This document shows positions 24,202 through 35,529 of a stretch of DNA of 64,000 bases, piece by piece. Source of the DNA: Protea cynaroides (Eukaryota; Streptophyta; Magnoliopsida; Proteales; Proteaceae); the NCBI GenBank assembly GCA_028583415.1, contig CM053270.1:64345517-64409516 (forward strand). The letters are read 5' to 3'. Numbering within the stretch: the first letter of the stretch is position 1; each line of letters opens with the position of its first letter. The notes under the pieces are model-generated. The model saw only the letters and a program-made list of their open reading frames with translations, searched no databases and was not told where the DNA came from. Made by a program: the position numbers and the translations under genes.

Positions 24202-25152
24202 AAATTATGTTGATTTGATCACCTTTGGTCCGATTTCATACATGTTTGTCATCCGCTCATCCCGTCTGGCCCGGTGATGATCGGAAGACCTGCTACGACA
24301 CAAAACCAAGGTTTAGACCGGGTTTACGGAGTGCGGGTCTTACAATACCGGTTGCAACTCTGTGAGAAAACTAGCAACCGGTATGGTCGATCGGTATGTC
24401 TCCGGAAGACCATACACTTGGTTTTTCGACTGTCGTCGATTATTCTCTATTGATTTCAGGGTTTCTCCTATCCATTCTAAGTCTGAGCTTTGAGTTAGAG
24501 TTATCTCCAACTCATTCAAGTTTAGTTTTGATGATAATCATCCTATAACTCAAATCTAGGGTTTGACATAAATTTAGGGTTTAATGTCCAATTAGGGTTT
24601 TAAATCAATACCTGCTTTGCATGGTATTGATCCACCCATATAACTATCCTAGAGTCATAGAATAAGAAAAATGATTCAAACACTTACCGTTGACTGGCGT
24701 AAGGTGAGCGTCGTCGAACGGCAAGGGCGGCACTTCCTTCTTCTTCCTAGCTTCTTCTCCTTCTCCAACCTCCTTCTCCTTTCTAGGGTTTGTGAGGAAT
24801 AATGGAAAGGATTTGAGGAGGTTTAGAGGTGTTTATATAGGCTAGGATTAGGGTTTAGTAACCCTATTAGGATTAGGAAGGTCCAGGTATTAAGGTTTAG
24901 GAAAGTGGGATCCGCAGAGATCCAATTCTGAATCTCCGTAGGCAACTGCGCAGAGTTGACCGGTCGACCGGTATGTAGACCGGTACCATCAACCGGTCAA
25001 CATAAAATCATACTTAGTTGTCCGTCTTTGGTCCGATTTCATACCTGATTGTCATCCGCTCGTCCCGTCTGGCCCGGTGATGATCGAAAGACCTGCTACG
25101 ACATGAAATCAAGGTTTATACCAGGTTCACGGAGTGCGGGTCTTACACATAT

Positions 25153-25730
25153 CCTCTTATATTGTAACTGGGGCTCCACCTTATCTAGTGGAGTTCGTTT
25201 CTCCTTATTAGAATAGAATTGTTTTCTACTGAAAATAAATAAATAAATAAAATTGCTTCTCTTTATTAAAATATGACTGCTTCCCTTTATCCTTTTAATC
25301 GTTAGAGTCTTTACCATGTTGACATGTGAAACCCCTATTTACTTTGTAACTAAGACTCCTTATCTTATGGAGTCCTCAACCTATTACTTTACTCCTTTTT
25401 ATTTTATCTATAAATAGTGAGAAGATGAACACTCATTGATTCTCTCCATCTTCTCTTATTTTGGACTCCTTATCTTATGGAATCCTAAACCTATTACTTT
25501 ACTCCTTTTTATTTTATCTATAAATAGTGAGAAGATGAACACTCATTGATTCTCTCCATCTTCTCTTATTTTCAAATTTGTTACAGCTTCACTTTTCTTT
25601 GCTCATTAAACCTCAGAATCATTATTGACTAATTTATTATTATATACTCAAAAGGATTTTAGTCTATTATACTTGCACAGAGCCATAAGGTAGACTTTAG
25701 AAGTTGATACCCTACAATCCATAAGAAATT
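25153..25730. other. Intergenic with a 110-bp tandem duplication
   Basis: The block beginning gactccttatcttatgga at 25354 is repeated at 25464 with very few differences, including the shared tctataaatagtgagaag. It is non-coding. The TATAAATA-like text in each unit suggests an LTR or promoter origin. The stretch ends with AAATT, the target-site duplication of the next element. Confidence 0.6.
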
Positions 25731-26905
25731 TGATGGAAATTAATTAAATATGTGACCACAATGCACGGTATCGTGTAGTAACGGGTCAATCTCAGGGAGG
25801 AATCGCTATTATCGTAGCTCAAATAAGGCAAAGCATACCAAAGAGATTTGAATGAATTAACATCCAAATCACTTCAAATAAAAACTAATCAAGCAACCCA
25901 AACAATAATAATCAATTCCTAATGGCACGAAGATTTACAAAACCACTATATTAACCATAGAGTAACACAGATCTATTGCATGAAGGGAACAAAATTAAAA
26001 ATAAAATAATGTAAGAAAAACTTATCTCGTTGGAAGATTTCTCTATCATTGCTCGTTGTTTTATTGTCACTCCAAGGCGATGCGTAAACGATTACAATGG
26101 GAGCCTTCTCCCCTAAATTAAATTAGTAATGAGGTACAACCAATATTGATCTACCCTACTACAGAATTCTAAATCTGAAATTAAAATTTGATAAAATAAA
26201 TTAAGCAAGATAAGTACAACTGGAAAAGAAGAAACGAAGACTCTCAAACTCTCTCATAAATTTTTAAAACTAAAAAAAAAATTATAATAGAATTCTTGGA
26301 TGATTTTTCTATTGCTAAGCATCACATATATATACAATTGAGTAAAGGTTACAATCAATTTTTATAATTAGATTACAAGAGATTTTATGGAGATAAACAA
26401 GGTAATAAAATGCTAGCTTTGTAGGTTCATTGTATGTGGATGATTCTTGAGTAGAAAAAGATCTTACAACAACTCATTGTATCTTTGGCATCATTATCTC
26501 TTCTTGAAAATTTTCATAATTGATTAGAGCTTTTCATTCTTTCATGCCATGCCAATATTGTAAATTTGATTCCAAATAAGTAGTGAATATTTTCTCAAGA
26601 GAATAGAATCTCTCACATGAGATTGTGCTGCTTTTTGACTTGGTTCAAGACTGATCTTATACACAAAATTCGTAGCTTTCCTTATAAAATTTGTCCTTAT
26701 ACATGGCTGCTGAGTTGACTGGATGAGTTAACTAGACATGATCACCAAAAATGGATAAAATGATCTTTTCAAGCTCGAATTTCTCCATTCTTTCACCTAC
26801 ACCCTACAAACATAAAAACAACATTAAATACCCAAGAAGCATCATAAAAAAGAGTAAGAGATGCGTACTTTATGCCCTAAATTCACACATAAAATGTGTT
26901 TATCA
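25731..26905 (-). repeat. 3' LTR of the Athila-like element
   Basis: On + it reads TGATGGAAATTAATT at the start and TGTTTATCA at the end. It has the same length as, and is clearly similar to, the right LTR. No coding content. Confidence 0.93.
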
Positions 26906-26917
26906 GATTCTCCCACA
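26906..26917 (-). other. Polypurine tract of the Athila-like element
   Basis: On the minus strand GTGGGAGAATC lies directly before the LTR start TGATAAACAC. This is the expected position for plus-strand priming. Confidence 0.65.
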
Positions 26918-27091
26918 CTTGAGCTTTGCTAATCCCGAGCAAAAAAATATAAAAATAAAATAAAATAAAATCTAAACTCACTTTCATAGTAATCACAATT
27001 GCACTTAGCACATACAACAAGCCTTTAAACCCCTAGGTCACCCCTAATGGAATAGTTGTATCTCCTGAGTATTTTCAAAGAATAAACACAT

Positions 27092-27711
27092 AATCTCCCC
27101 GAGCGGTTCCGCGAAATGCGTGAAAGCTCGCCTTCGATTCTGACTTTGGGGCTCGCATGTGCGAGGTGTCAGTTTCGCTCTTGAGATTTGGTTCCTTTGT
27201 TCGGGAATAATCTCCCAGAGCGGTTCCGTGAAATGCGTGAAAGCTCGTCTTCGATCCTGACTTTGGAGCTCGCGTGTGCGAGGTGTCAGTTTCGCTTTTG
27301 AGATTTGATTCCTTTGTTCGGGAATAATCTCCCCGAGCGGTTTCGCGAAATGCGTGAAAGCTCGCCTTCGATCCTGACTTTGGGGCTCGCGTGTGCGAGG
27401 TGTCAGTTTTGCTTTTGAGATTTGATTCCTTTGTTCGGGAATAATCTCCCCGAGTGGTTCCGCGAAATGCGTGAAAACTCGCCTTCGATTCTGACTTTGG
27501 GGCTCGCGTGTGCGAGGTGTCAGTTTCGCTTTTGAGATTCGATTCCTTTGTTCGGGAATAATCTCCCCGAGCGGTTCCGCGAAATGCGTGAAAGCTCGCC
27601 TTCGATTCTGACTTTGGGGCTCGCGTGTGCGAGGTGTCAGTTTCGTTCTTGATATTTGGTTCCTTTGTTCGGGAATAATCTCCCCGAGCGGTTCCGCGAA
27701 ATGCGTGAAAG
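27092..27711 (-). repeat. 117-bp tandem repeat, five units plus a partial
   Basis: Units start at 27092, 27209, 27326, 27443 and 27560, with a sixth partial unit from 27677, all with exactly 117-bp spacing and few substitutions. Because 117 is 39 codons, a frame open in one unit stays open in all, producing long minus-strand frames (27044-28225 and 27075-28331) that read a 39-residue repeat and then a Ser/Leu-rich stretch from the GAA arrays. Nothing else supports a protein. Confidence 0.95.
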
Positions 27712-28220
27712 GAGAAGAAGAAGAAGAAGAAGAAGAAGAAGAAGAAGAAGAAGAAGAAGAAGGCAGCGGCGGCTCTCGCCACCGTCGAAGAGAGAAAGGA
27801 GGAGCAGCTCTGTTGCTGCTCCAAAGAGAGAAAAACGAAAAAAAAATAAAAAAACAGAAACAGAGAAGAAGAAGAAGAAGAAGAAGAAGAAGAAGGAGAA
27901 GAAGAAGAAGAAGAAGAAGAAGAAGAAGGCAGCGGCAGCAGAGCCGCCGCCGTCGAAGAGAGAAAGGAGGAGCAGCTCTGTTGCTGCTCCAAAGAGAGAA
28001 AAACGAAAAAAAAAAACGGAAACAGAGAAGAAGAAGAAGAAGAAGAAGGAGAAGAAGAAGAAGAAGAAGAAGAAGTGAAGAAAGAGAGAGGGAGAAGGAA
28101 AAGGAAGGCAGCGGCAAAGAGAGCCGCCCTCGAAGAGAGGGAAGGAGCAGCTCCGCGCCCAAAGAAAAAAAAAAAAAACCGGGAAGGAAAAAAAAAAAAA
28201 AAAAAAAAGGGGGAAAATCC
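27712..28220. repeat. (GAA)n arrays in a degenerate higher-order repeat
   Basis: Tracts of GAA/GAAG repeat several times, separated by a block containing ggcagcggc, cgaagagagaaaggaggagc and ctctgttgctgctcc. The block occurs at about 27762, 27928 and, more degenerate, 28108. The apparent Lys/Arg/Glu-rich frames are artefacts of the trinucleotide repeat. Confidence 0.9.
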
Positions 28221-28339
28221 AGCAAGAAAAAAAAAAAGAGAAAGGGGCGACAAGATAGCCGCCACCGCCACCGTAGAGGCGCCGATTACTACGCCCCGCC
28301 GTGAAAGAAGGAGCAGCTTCCCTCTTTGCAAGTGATCTC

Positions 28340-30748
28340 GATCGACGGTATTTTTTTTTTTTATTATTATTATTATTTAGTGATTGGTTGGCTTGTTTTT
28401 TGTTTGTTTTGGTCTAGGACGAGTTCCAGTTTAGTTGGGTCTAAGTGAGGGCCGGTTTGGATCGGTCCGACCATGTGATAAAAATTTTAATGTGGTTGAC
28501 CCAACCGCATGATCTGAATTTTATGAGGTTTGATCATGACCACATAATTGGGATTTAATGAGTTGATCTTAACCATTGATTTAGAATTTTTGATGTGATT
28601 AAAGTACATCCATTGATCATAAATTTTTAATGTGCATTTTTATATAGTCATTAGATGTGATTTTGAATGATCTGAACCGTTGGATGTTCACCTTAAATGT
28701 CTTAGATGAATCTGGACCATCGGATCTTCATCATGGATGCTTAAAATGAATTTGAACCGTTAGATTGTCTTTGGGAGTGATTTAAATGATTCCAACCATT
28801 AGATTATCATTTTGAATGATCCGAACCATTGGATGTTCACCTTAAATGTCTTAAATGAATCGGACCATCGGATCTTCATCATGGATGCTTAAAATGAATT
28901 TGAACCGTTGGATTGTCTTTCTGAGTATTTTTAAATGAATCTGATCATGTTTATGGTGGTTTAAATATTAAGATCAAACCTGATTCGGGTTAAACCATGT
29001 TTATTTTAATGACCAAGTTCGATTTGTGTGGGAGTGGATTGGTTTGGTTCATTTTGCTTTGGCTTTATGGACCTGGTTTAGGTATAGCATGATTTAGGTT
29101 TTGTTTGACCTGAGTTAGACTTGGTTAATGTTAGTCCGGTTCAAAGTTGGTTCCGGTTTGGCTTAGTGTTGTGCTTATGTCTTCTTTTATCTTTTCATCT
29201 CATGCCATTTCTTAGGATCAATCTATCTCAGGTAGGGTATGTAGGTCATTTCATTGTACATAATACATACTTTTTTTTATATACATCATGGTTCTCATTA
29301 TGGTTTCATGTTTTACACGTTTGATGGTTCCTGCTGTTCTGACATCACATGTATATATAGTTGCTTTCTATTTTTGGTTTTTATCACATGCTTTATCTAA
29401 TTTCCATCACATGCCTATATGCTTATACATTTGTATGATTTAATTTGAAGGCATCATCCATACCCCCAAATGGTCTGTGACATCCAATTTTGATAGATGT
29501 ATGCTAGGATGCTTGCTTCCCGTGATTGGTTAGGGGACTCCAATGAGTTCAGCTGCCCTTCGTGGGCCCATTTAGAACGAGCCCACCCAACCCTAGGATT
29601 GGATCCAAGAGTGTGGGAAATCGTTGTATCAAAAATATATATTAATGAAAAATGTGCGATTGGGTAGATGTATGCATAGAATTGGTGGTCCGACGGACGG
29701 TCCACCTGGGCATCCCGAATGTGGGATGTGAGTGAGATTTAGTGTACCCCCGTGTGTGGGGAGCTGAGGCATTTGGCCTTTCCTGAGTGTTGCCACGCGT
29801 GTCCATGGCTCGTCACACCATGGGAACTACGCTTGACCTGATTCTCGAGAGACAGAGGTCTTGAGAGGTACGTAGGCTGCGGGGGAGTTTGGTCGCTCCA
29901 CGCTCGGTCAAATTGAGGTAAGTTCCATGTATTATGGGATTACCTCAGCGAAGGGATTTCCCTGTGGAAGGGAATACCTGTACATCGAGATGGGTTCCAC
30001 TGTTGTGGGAACATCTCATCCTTCGGATGTGTTCCAATATTTTGGGAGCATCATTTTCACACACACACTCAAATTGAGGTAAGTTCCATGTACTATGGGA
30101 TTACCTCACCGAGGGGACTTCCTTGTGATAGGGAGTACCTCAACACTGAGATGGGTCCCACTGTTGTGGGGACATCTCTCACCATTGGATGTGTTCCATG
30201 ATTATGGGAGCATCAATCGCTTGGGATGCGTTCCAACATCTTGGAAGCGTCCCTCTTCTCTTGCACACACTTGGTACGTACACACCTGCCCGAACTACGT
30301 TTGGCCTGATTCCCGCCGCACAGGGATACGTAGGCGACTTGGGATTTTCCCAGGCCTCGGTCATATGTTATATATCTTTTTTTTCCTTTCTTTTGATGCA
30401 TGATTAAACTATTCTTTTAATTCTCTAGTTCATTTTGTAATTATTTTTCTTGTCTAATTTGTTTAATTTCAGCTTATGCCATGCCTAGTTAGCAAAGAAC
30501 TAAAAATTAACTTAGGATTCCCCCTTCTACCTTGTAATGTATTTAGATAGCCCCAAGCATTCATAAACTGTAGGAAAGGATAGGATTTAGGGAGACCGGT
30601 TTAACCGGGCGAGTTGGGTGCCTAACACCTTCCCAATTCGTAATTTGGCACTTACCAGCCTTTGGTGAGACAAGATAGCCGTTCCATTTGAGTGAGTCAT
30701 TAGTGTTCCTCCATTGAGGGACATCATTTATAGGTCCTAGACCTTATC
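28340..30748. other. Non-coding body of the nested LTR fragment
   Basis: No gene seen. It holds two tandem-like duplications: 28650-28780 resembles 28795-28930, and 29913-30050 resembles 30070-30250. The latter repeats phrases such as gttccatgta-tatgggattacctca and gatgggttccactgttgtggg. Confidence 0.5.
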
Positions 30749-30859
30749 TAGGTGGCGACTCCAGTCTTCATACCCTCCACTGGCATGAGTGGATGAGATC
30801 TGAAAGTGAGAACTTTCCAGATCCCAATTTGAGTGTAATGAGGGTAGACAACTTTAACT

Positions 30860-31944
30860 ATATGAAAATTCAATTTTAAAATGAGGATAAATCTAAATTG
30901 AAAATTTCAATTCAAGAAGATTGATGATTTTTTCCCATGTCCTCACACTTTGGTATTAAGGAAAATGACCACACATACATCCTATTAGTTAAGACACTCA
31001 ACTTGGGATCAAGAAAACATAGAAACCCCCACACTTGAACTTTACTACCTCATATGATTCAAACACTAAGGTCGCATCTCAATTATAAAACCTTGTTATA
31101 TCTTTCAAGCATATTTCTTCTTAAGGTGAATCCTTTGTAACATACTGGTAACCAAGTCCCAAGATCAGTTTTCAACACTTGTATTTCACATTTCCTTTCT
31201 CTTTATTTTCTTTCTTTCTTTTTTCTTCCTCTCTAAGCTATTCCACTACAGTTAGCTTGAGAAGTGCAAGTGACTATGCATTCTTATGTTACTATATAGC
31301 TTCGCTTTTGGCATATGTCTTTAAAGACATTGATGCTAAATATTACTCTTTTTTTTAACAAGAGCCTTATCCAAGGAATTTCAATCAAGACACCTCGTTT
31401 CCTGAGGCGAAATGCCCTGTCTAGTTCCAAGAACAAAAACTCTTATATTATTATTATTATTATTTTCTAGTACAAAGAGCTTGCAGTTTTATTTAAAGGT
31501 TTATATTATCAACTATAACCATAAAAGATTTATCCCTTCAAGTGAAGTAAGAGATATTTTCTAACTCAATTTTTACCTCAAGATTCAGCCTAAGTACTAT
31601 CCTTACATAGGGTTTTATTACTTCACATGTGATAGTGTCCTAGGTCTCTTTCTCCTTCCTCTTTTGTGTCAAAACCTTAGAAATAGTAATTAATTTTTTC
31701 AAAAACCAAAGTTAAAAAGTTAAAATTTAAAATTAAAGCTCAAAATTCTTTTTTTCTTTATTGAAATCTCAACCCTTCCCCCATACTTAAATCATGCATT
31801 GTTCTCAATTTATGCAGAAAAATAAAAGACAAGGACAAGGGGAAGAAAAAACTCTCTGAATCAATGATCGATGTAAAAAGGTTCATAGAAATCCATGACC
31901 TCTTCAATGGAGTCATGTGGAAGCTCCAAAAATGGCTTCAGACG
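30860..31944 (-). other. Non-coding 3' region of the Athila-like element
   Basis: In Athila elements the region between integrase and the 3' LTR can hold an env-like frame. Here the sequence is AT-rich with many stops on both strands and no recognisable domain. Confidence 0.45.
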
Positions 31945-32340
31945 TTAGCCGTTCACTTTGCTCGTTGCACCTGTACCTGGATTCAAAATCTCAATTGCAC
32001 CCAATGAGAAAATATTTTGAATAATATAAGGGCCCTCCCAATGGGATCTAAGTTTACCAGAAAAAATATGCAAACGAGAATTATAAAGCAAAACCTTATT
32101 GCTAGGGGTGAAAGATTTTCGAAGGATATGTCTATCATGGTAAGCCTTGGTCTTGTCTTTATATATTCGAGCACTATCGTAGGAATCATTTCGTAATTCG
32201 TCCAACTTAAAGAGCTGGAGTCCTCTATGAGTACTAGCATTTGACAAATCAAAATTTAATTTCTTAATGGCCCCAAAATACCCGATGTTTTAATTTGACT
32301 GGTAGATGGCAGGCTTTTTCGTACACTAAACGGTAAGGGG
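31945..32340 (-). pseudogene. Integrase C-terminal region, Athila-like element
   Basis: The minus-strand frame contains LDELRNDSYDSARIYKDKTK, then HILRKSFTPSNKVLLYNSRL and KLRSHWEGPYIIQNIF, the usual sequence after the integrase catalytic core in Ty3/gypsy elements (DNA-binding SH3-like fold, GPY-type motif). It stays open to GATSKVNG before a stop. Confidence 0.85.
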
Positions 32341-33250
32341 ATTGACCAAGAATGGTCTTGAAAGCGGTTCTATAAGCCCACAAAGCATTTACGAGGTGAA
32401 TGGACCAATCCTTGCGAGTCAAATTGACAGTCTTTTCCAAAATCTACTTGATTTGTCAATTGGACACTTCAACCTGTCCATTGGTCTAAGGGTGGTAAGG
32501 GGTTGCCAATTTATTGGTAATACCATATTTACGAACAAGGGCCTCAAATGATTTATTGCAGAAGTGTTTCCCCCTGTTGCTAATGATAGCTCGGGAGGTA
32601 CCAAATCGGGAGAATATATTCTCCTTTAGAAATTTAATGACTACCTTGTGGCTATTGGTCTTAGTGGCAATAGCATCTATTTATCTGGACACGTAGTCCA
32701 TAGCTAACAAGAGATACTCATTCCCAAAAGACTTTAGGAACGGACCCATAAAATCGATGCCCCAAACATCAAAAACTTCAACCACCAGAATTGGGTTGAG
32801 TGGCATCATATTCCCAAAAGACTTTGAAAACGGACCCATAAAATCGATGCCCCAAACATCAAAAACTTCAACCACCAGAATTGGGTTGAGTGGCATCATA
32901 TTTGGCTTGGTAATGCAGCCTAAAGACTGACAAAAAGGGCATGCCTTACAGTAATTAAAGGCATCCTTAAAAAGATTAGGCCAGTAAAATCCACACTATA
33001 GAACCTTGGTCGCGGTCTTACTTGGCCCAAAGTGGCCACCTCACGCCTGATCATGACAGTAAGACAGCACAGATTGCTGTTCATGGTCAGGAACACATCT
33101 CCTAATAATCTGATCAGGGCAAATCTTAAACAAATACGAATCATCCTAAAAATAGTACTTGACTTGGGAATGGAATCTATACCTATCCTAGGTGGATCAA
33201 TGGGCCGGGGTCGCACCCGTGACCAAGTAATTTACAATATCAGTAAACCA
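32341..33250 (-). pseudogene. Integrase zinc-binding and catalytic region, with an internal duplication
   Basis: Frame-broken minus-strand sequence. A Cys-x2-Cys (CPFC) from the HHCC zinc-binding domain lies at about 32935, and VWGIDFMGPF, containing the first catalytic Asp, follows. A 90-bp block is tandemly duplicated in frame (about 32720-32809 and 32810-32899), so the WGIDFMGPF segment occurs twice. Several stops make it inactive. Confidence 0.85.
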
Positions 33251-33730
33251 AAGTTCACTAGATACTGCAAACAATTGCTCATCTGGGAAAGACTTGTTGA
33301 CTGGTGAATTGACAGTCAAAGAATTAGGCAGTTGGGATAAGTGGTCAGCAACCAGATTTTTTATTCCTGATTTATCCCTAATCTCTAAATCAAACTCTTG
33401 TAAAAGCAAAACCCATCTAATGAGACGGGCTTTGGCATCCTTTTTTTACAAAAGATGCTTGAGAGCGGCATGATCTGTGTACACAATGACGTGTGATTCT
33501 ATCAAGTAGGTACAAATTTTTTCTAAAGCGAATACAACAACTAAGAATTCTTTTTCAGTGGTAGTGTAAAGATGTGCATCTTTTAAAGTCTTACTTGCAT
33601 AATAGATCACATGGGGAAACTTATTGATATGTTGCCCCAGGACAGCTCCTAATGCAACATCAGAAGCAACACACATAAGCTCAAAGGGTTCTGTCCATAT
33701 GGGTGCTTGAATGATGGGGGCAGTGGTCAA
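33251..33730 (-). pseudogene. RNase H region of the Athila-like element
   Basis: The frame at 33446-33730 reads TAPIIQAPIWTEPFELMCVA, SDVALGAVLGQ, VIYYASKTL and VIVYTDHAALKHLL, the standard RNase H motifs of this lineage. Downstream LLQEFDLEIRDKSG and LVADHLSQLPN (33300-33409) form the usual connection toward integrase. Frameshifts separate the pieces. Confidence 0.9.
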
Positions 33731-34920
33731 AACTTTTTTGAGTTGATTAAAACTCTCAGGACAAGCATCATTAAAATCAAAGAGCTGGTCTTTAAGAAGT
33801 AAAGAGGTGAGAAGACAAGCAATCTGACTAAAATCCTTAATGAACCGTCGATAGAAACTGGCTTGTCCCAGAAAGAGCGAATGTCCTTAACAGATTTGGG
33901 AACATATAGTTTTTCAATCAATTCTACCTTGGCTATGTTAACCATGATCCCTTCTTTGGAAATGATGTGACCCAACACTATGCCTTGTTTTACCATGAAG
34001 TGGTATTTCTCCTAATTTAAAACTAAATTCTTCTCTGTACACTTGGCAAGAACTAAGAAAATATGCAATAAAAAAAATAGACCCATGCACAGAAAAATAT
34101 CCATGAATACTTCTAAAAATTACTCTACCATATCTGAAAAGATGCTCATCATGTACCTTTGAAATGTGGCAAGGGCATTGCATAATCCAAAAGGCATACG
34201 TCAGTAAGCATATATTCTGTAGGGACATGTGAAAGTGGTCTTATGTTGGTCATCTAAGGCAATGGGGATTTGGTTGTCACCGGAGTATCCATCTAAGAAG
34301 TAATAGTATTCATATGTCCGGCCAACCTCTCTAACATTTGGTCAATGAAAAGCAAAGGGAAGTGATCCTTCCACATTGTCATATTCCGCTTTCTGTAATC
34401 TATGTACACTCTCCACCCTATTTGGATACGGGTTGAAATTAATTCATTGTCAGCATTAGCAACTACAGTGACTCTTGACTTCTTTGGTACCACATGTACC
34501 GGACTTACCCACTCACTATCAGATATGGGATCAGATATGGGATATATGATCCCATGATCTTAGCACTTTAAAAAAATTTTCTTAATGGCTTCCTTTATCA
34601 TAGGATTTGCCCGTCTCTGAGGTTCCCTTAAGGGTTTGGTACCTTCCATAAGGTGTATATGACGCTGAACAATAGACAGACTAATACCTTTGATGTTAGC
34701 CACAGTCTAACTTAAGGCTTCCTTGTGGTTTTTTAAGAGTTTGATCAACTCTTCTTCCTGACTAAAAGTCAAATCAGATGCAACAATAACGGGAAGAGTC
34801 TGGTTAGGTCCTAGGAAAGCATACTTCAGATTAGACGCTAACTCTTTTAATTCTAAGGTAGGTGGGTCAACAATTGAGGGCTTGTGAGTGAAAATGGATA
34901 AGGGTCCTAGAGGTTCCACA
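33731..34920 (-). pseudogene. Reverse transcriptase region of the Athila-like element
   Basis: Recognisable blocks on the minus strand are VPKKSRVTVV and RIQIGWRVYIDYRKRN followed by DHFPLLFIDQMLERLAGH (34293-34493), a broken palm segment near 34150-34230, and VKQGIVLGHIISKEGI with SVKDIRSF (33870-33996). The linker ELKELASNLKYAFLG before RT (34707-34919) is typical of Athila. Stops and frameshifts break every block. Confidence 0.9.
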
Positions 34921-35289
34921 GATGTATGGATACTTCATTTCTCTGATGAGAAAGTATCCTCTACTCCTCCCAACTCTTCCATATACTGCAAGAATTTTGA
35001 GTCAGTCTATGTCAAAATTGGTCGCGACATGGTCAGAGATTCCTTGGAGCATATGTACTTCCTCAGTAGGTTGCTTACCCAAACTAAATACATTTAGATC
35101 AACAGTTTGGGTACCAAATGACAGCTTCATGAGACCATTTCTGCAATTTATCAATGCATTGCTTGTAGCGAGAAACGGTCTCCCTAAATGATAGGGATTT
35201 GATCCCTATTGGAGACATGATGTGTTTATATAATAATGAAATCAATGGAAAAAGAATTCCCCTACCTTCAATAAAACATCATTTACCAT

Positions 35290-35529
35290 TCATTTAGAAG
35301 TCTTTACAGAGCGATCAGCTAGTTGAAGCGAGATGGACTTTGGTTTCAACTTTTTCAATCCTAATTGCTGGTAAACATGATAAGGTAAAAGATTTATACT
35401 TGCACCTAAGTCTAGCAGAGCATGATCAATAAAGGTGTTACCTATGATGCAAGAAATGGTAGGATAGTTAGGGTCCTTGTATTTGGCTGCCACAGGATGG
35501 TTTAGAAGGAAACTTAAATGTGCAGCCAA
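35290..35529 (-). pseudogene. Aspartic protease of the Athila-like element
   Basis: The frame contains ISCIIGNTFIDHALLDLGAS followed by INLLPYHVYQQLGL. This is the retropepsin motif with the catalytic Asp, here DLGAS in place of the usual DxGAS/DTGAS. Confidence 0.85.

Larger units (their letters stand above)
21935..24344 (-). mobile_element. Inner solo LTR of the same family
   Basis: It starts TGTAAGACCCGCACTCC (from 24344) and ends GGGTGTGACA (at 21935) on the minus strand, length 2410 bp. A perfect 5-bp duplication ATACC flanks it (21930-21934 and 24345-24349). Joining the outer sequence across it restores a continuous match to the inner LTR, which confirms nesting. As the younger insertion it best preserves the TATA box, splice sites and reading frame of the LTR-borne micro-gene. 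Confidence 0.94.
20441..25147 (-). mobile_element. Outer solo LTR (split by a second LTR)
   Basis: On the minus strand it starts TGTAAGACCCGCACTCC (from 25147) and ends GGGTGTGACA (at 20441). A perfect 5-bp duplication CATAT flanks it (20436-20440 and 25148-25152). With the nested copy and one TSD copy removed it is about 2.29 kb. There is no internal region or second LTR, so it is a solo LTR. The same ends are found in the nested copy and, in + orientation, at 37685-39850. The likely parent lineage is a chromovirus-type Ty3/gypsy element, judging from the internal-end text next to the 37.7-kb copy. Confidence 0.93.
27092..30860 (+). mobile_element. Tat/Ogre-like LTR fragment nested in the Athila-like element
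   Basis: The stretch does not belong to the Athila coding or UTR sequence and ends in text typical of Tat-branch LTR ends: gggtgcctaacaccttccc followed by ctaggTGGCGACTCC at 30749-30762, which fits a tRNA-Arg primer site. That implies an LTR on + ending at about 30752, followed by about 100 bp of leader. It contains the 117-bp repeats, GAA-rich arrays, repeats of ggatcttcatcatggatgc (28716 and 28868) and of aattgaggtaagttccatgta (29913 and 30073). Boundaries are approximate and no TSD was found. Confidence 0.5.

Noticed and set aside
27044..28331. Long minus-strand frames of about 390-420 codons and matching plus-strand Lys/Arg/Glu-rich frames
   Set aside because: They arise from a 117-bp repeat (divisible by three) joined to GAA arrays, so stops are absent for trivial reasons; there is no domain, start context or splice support.
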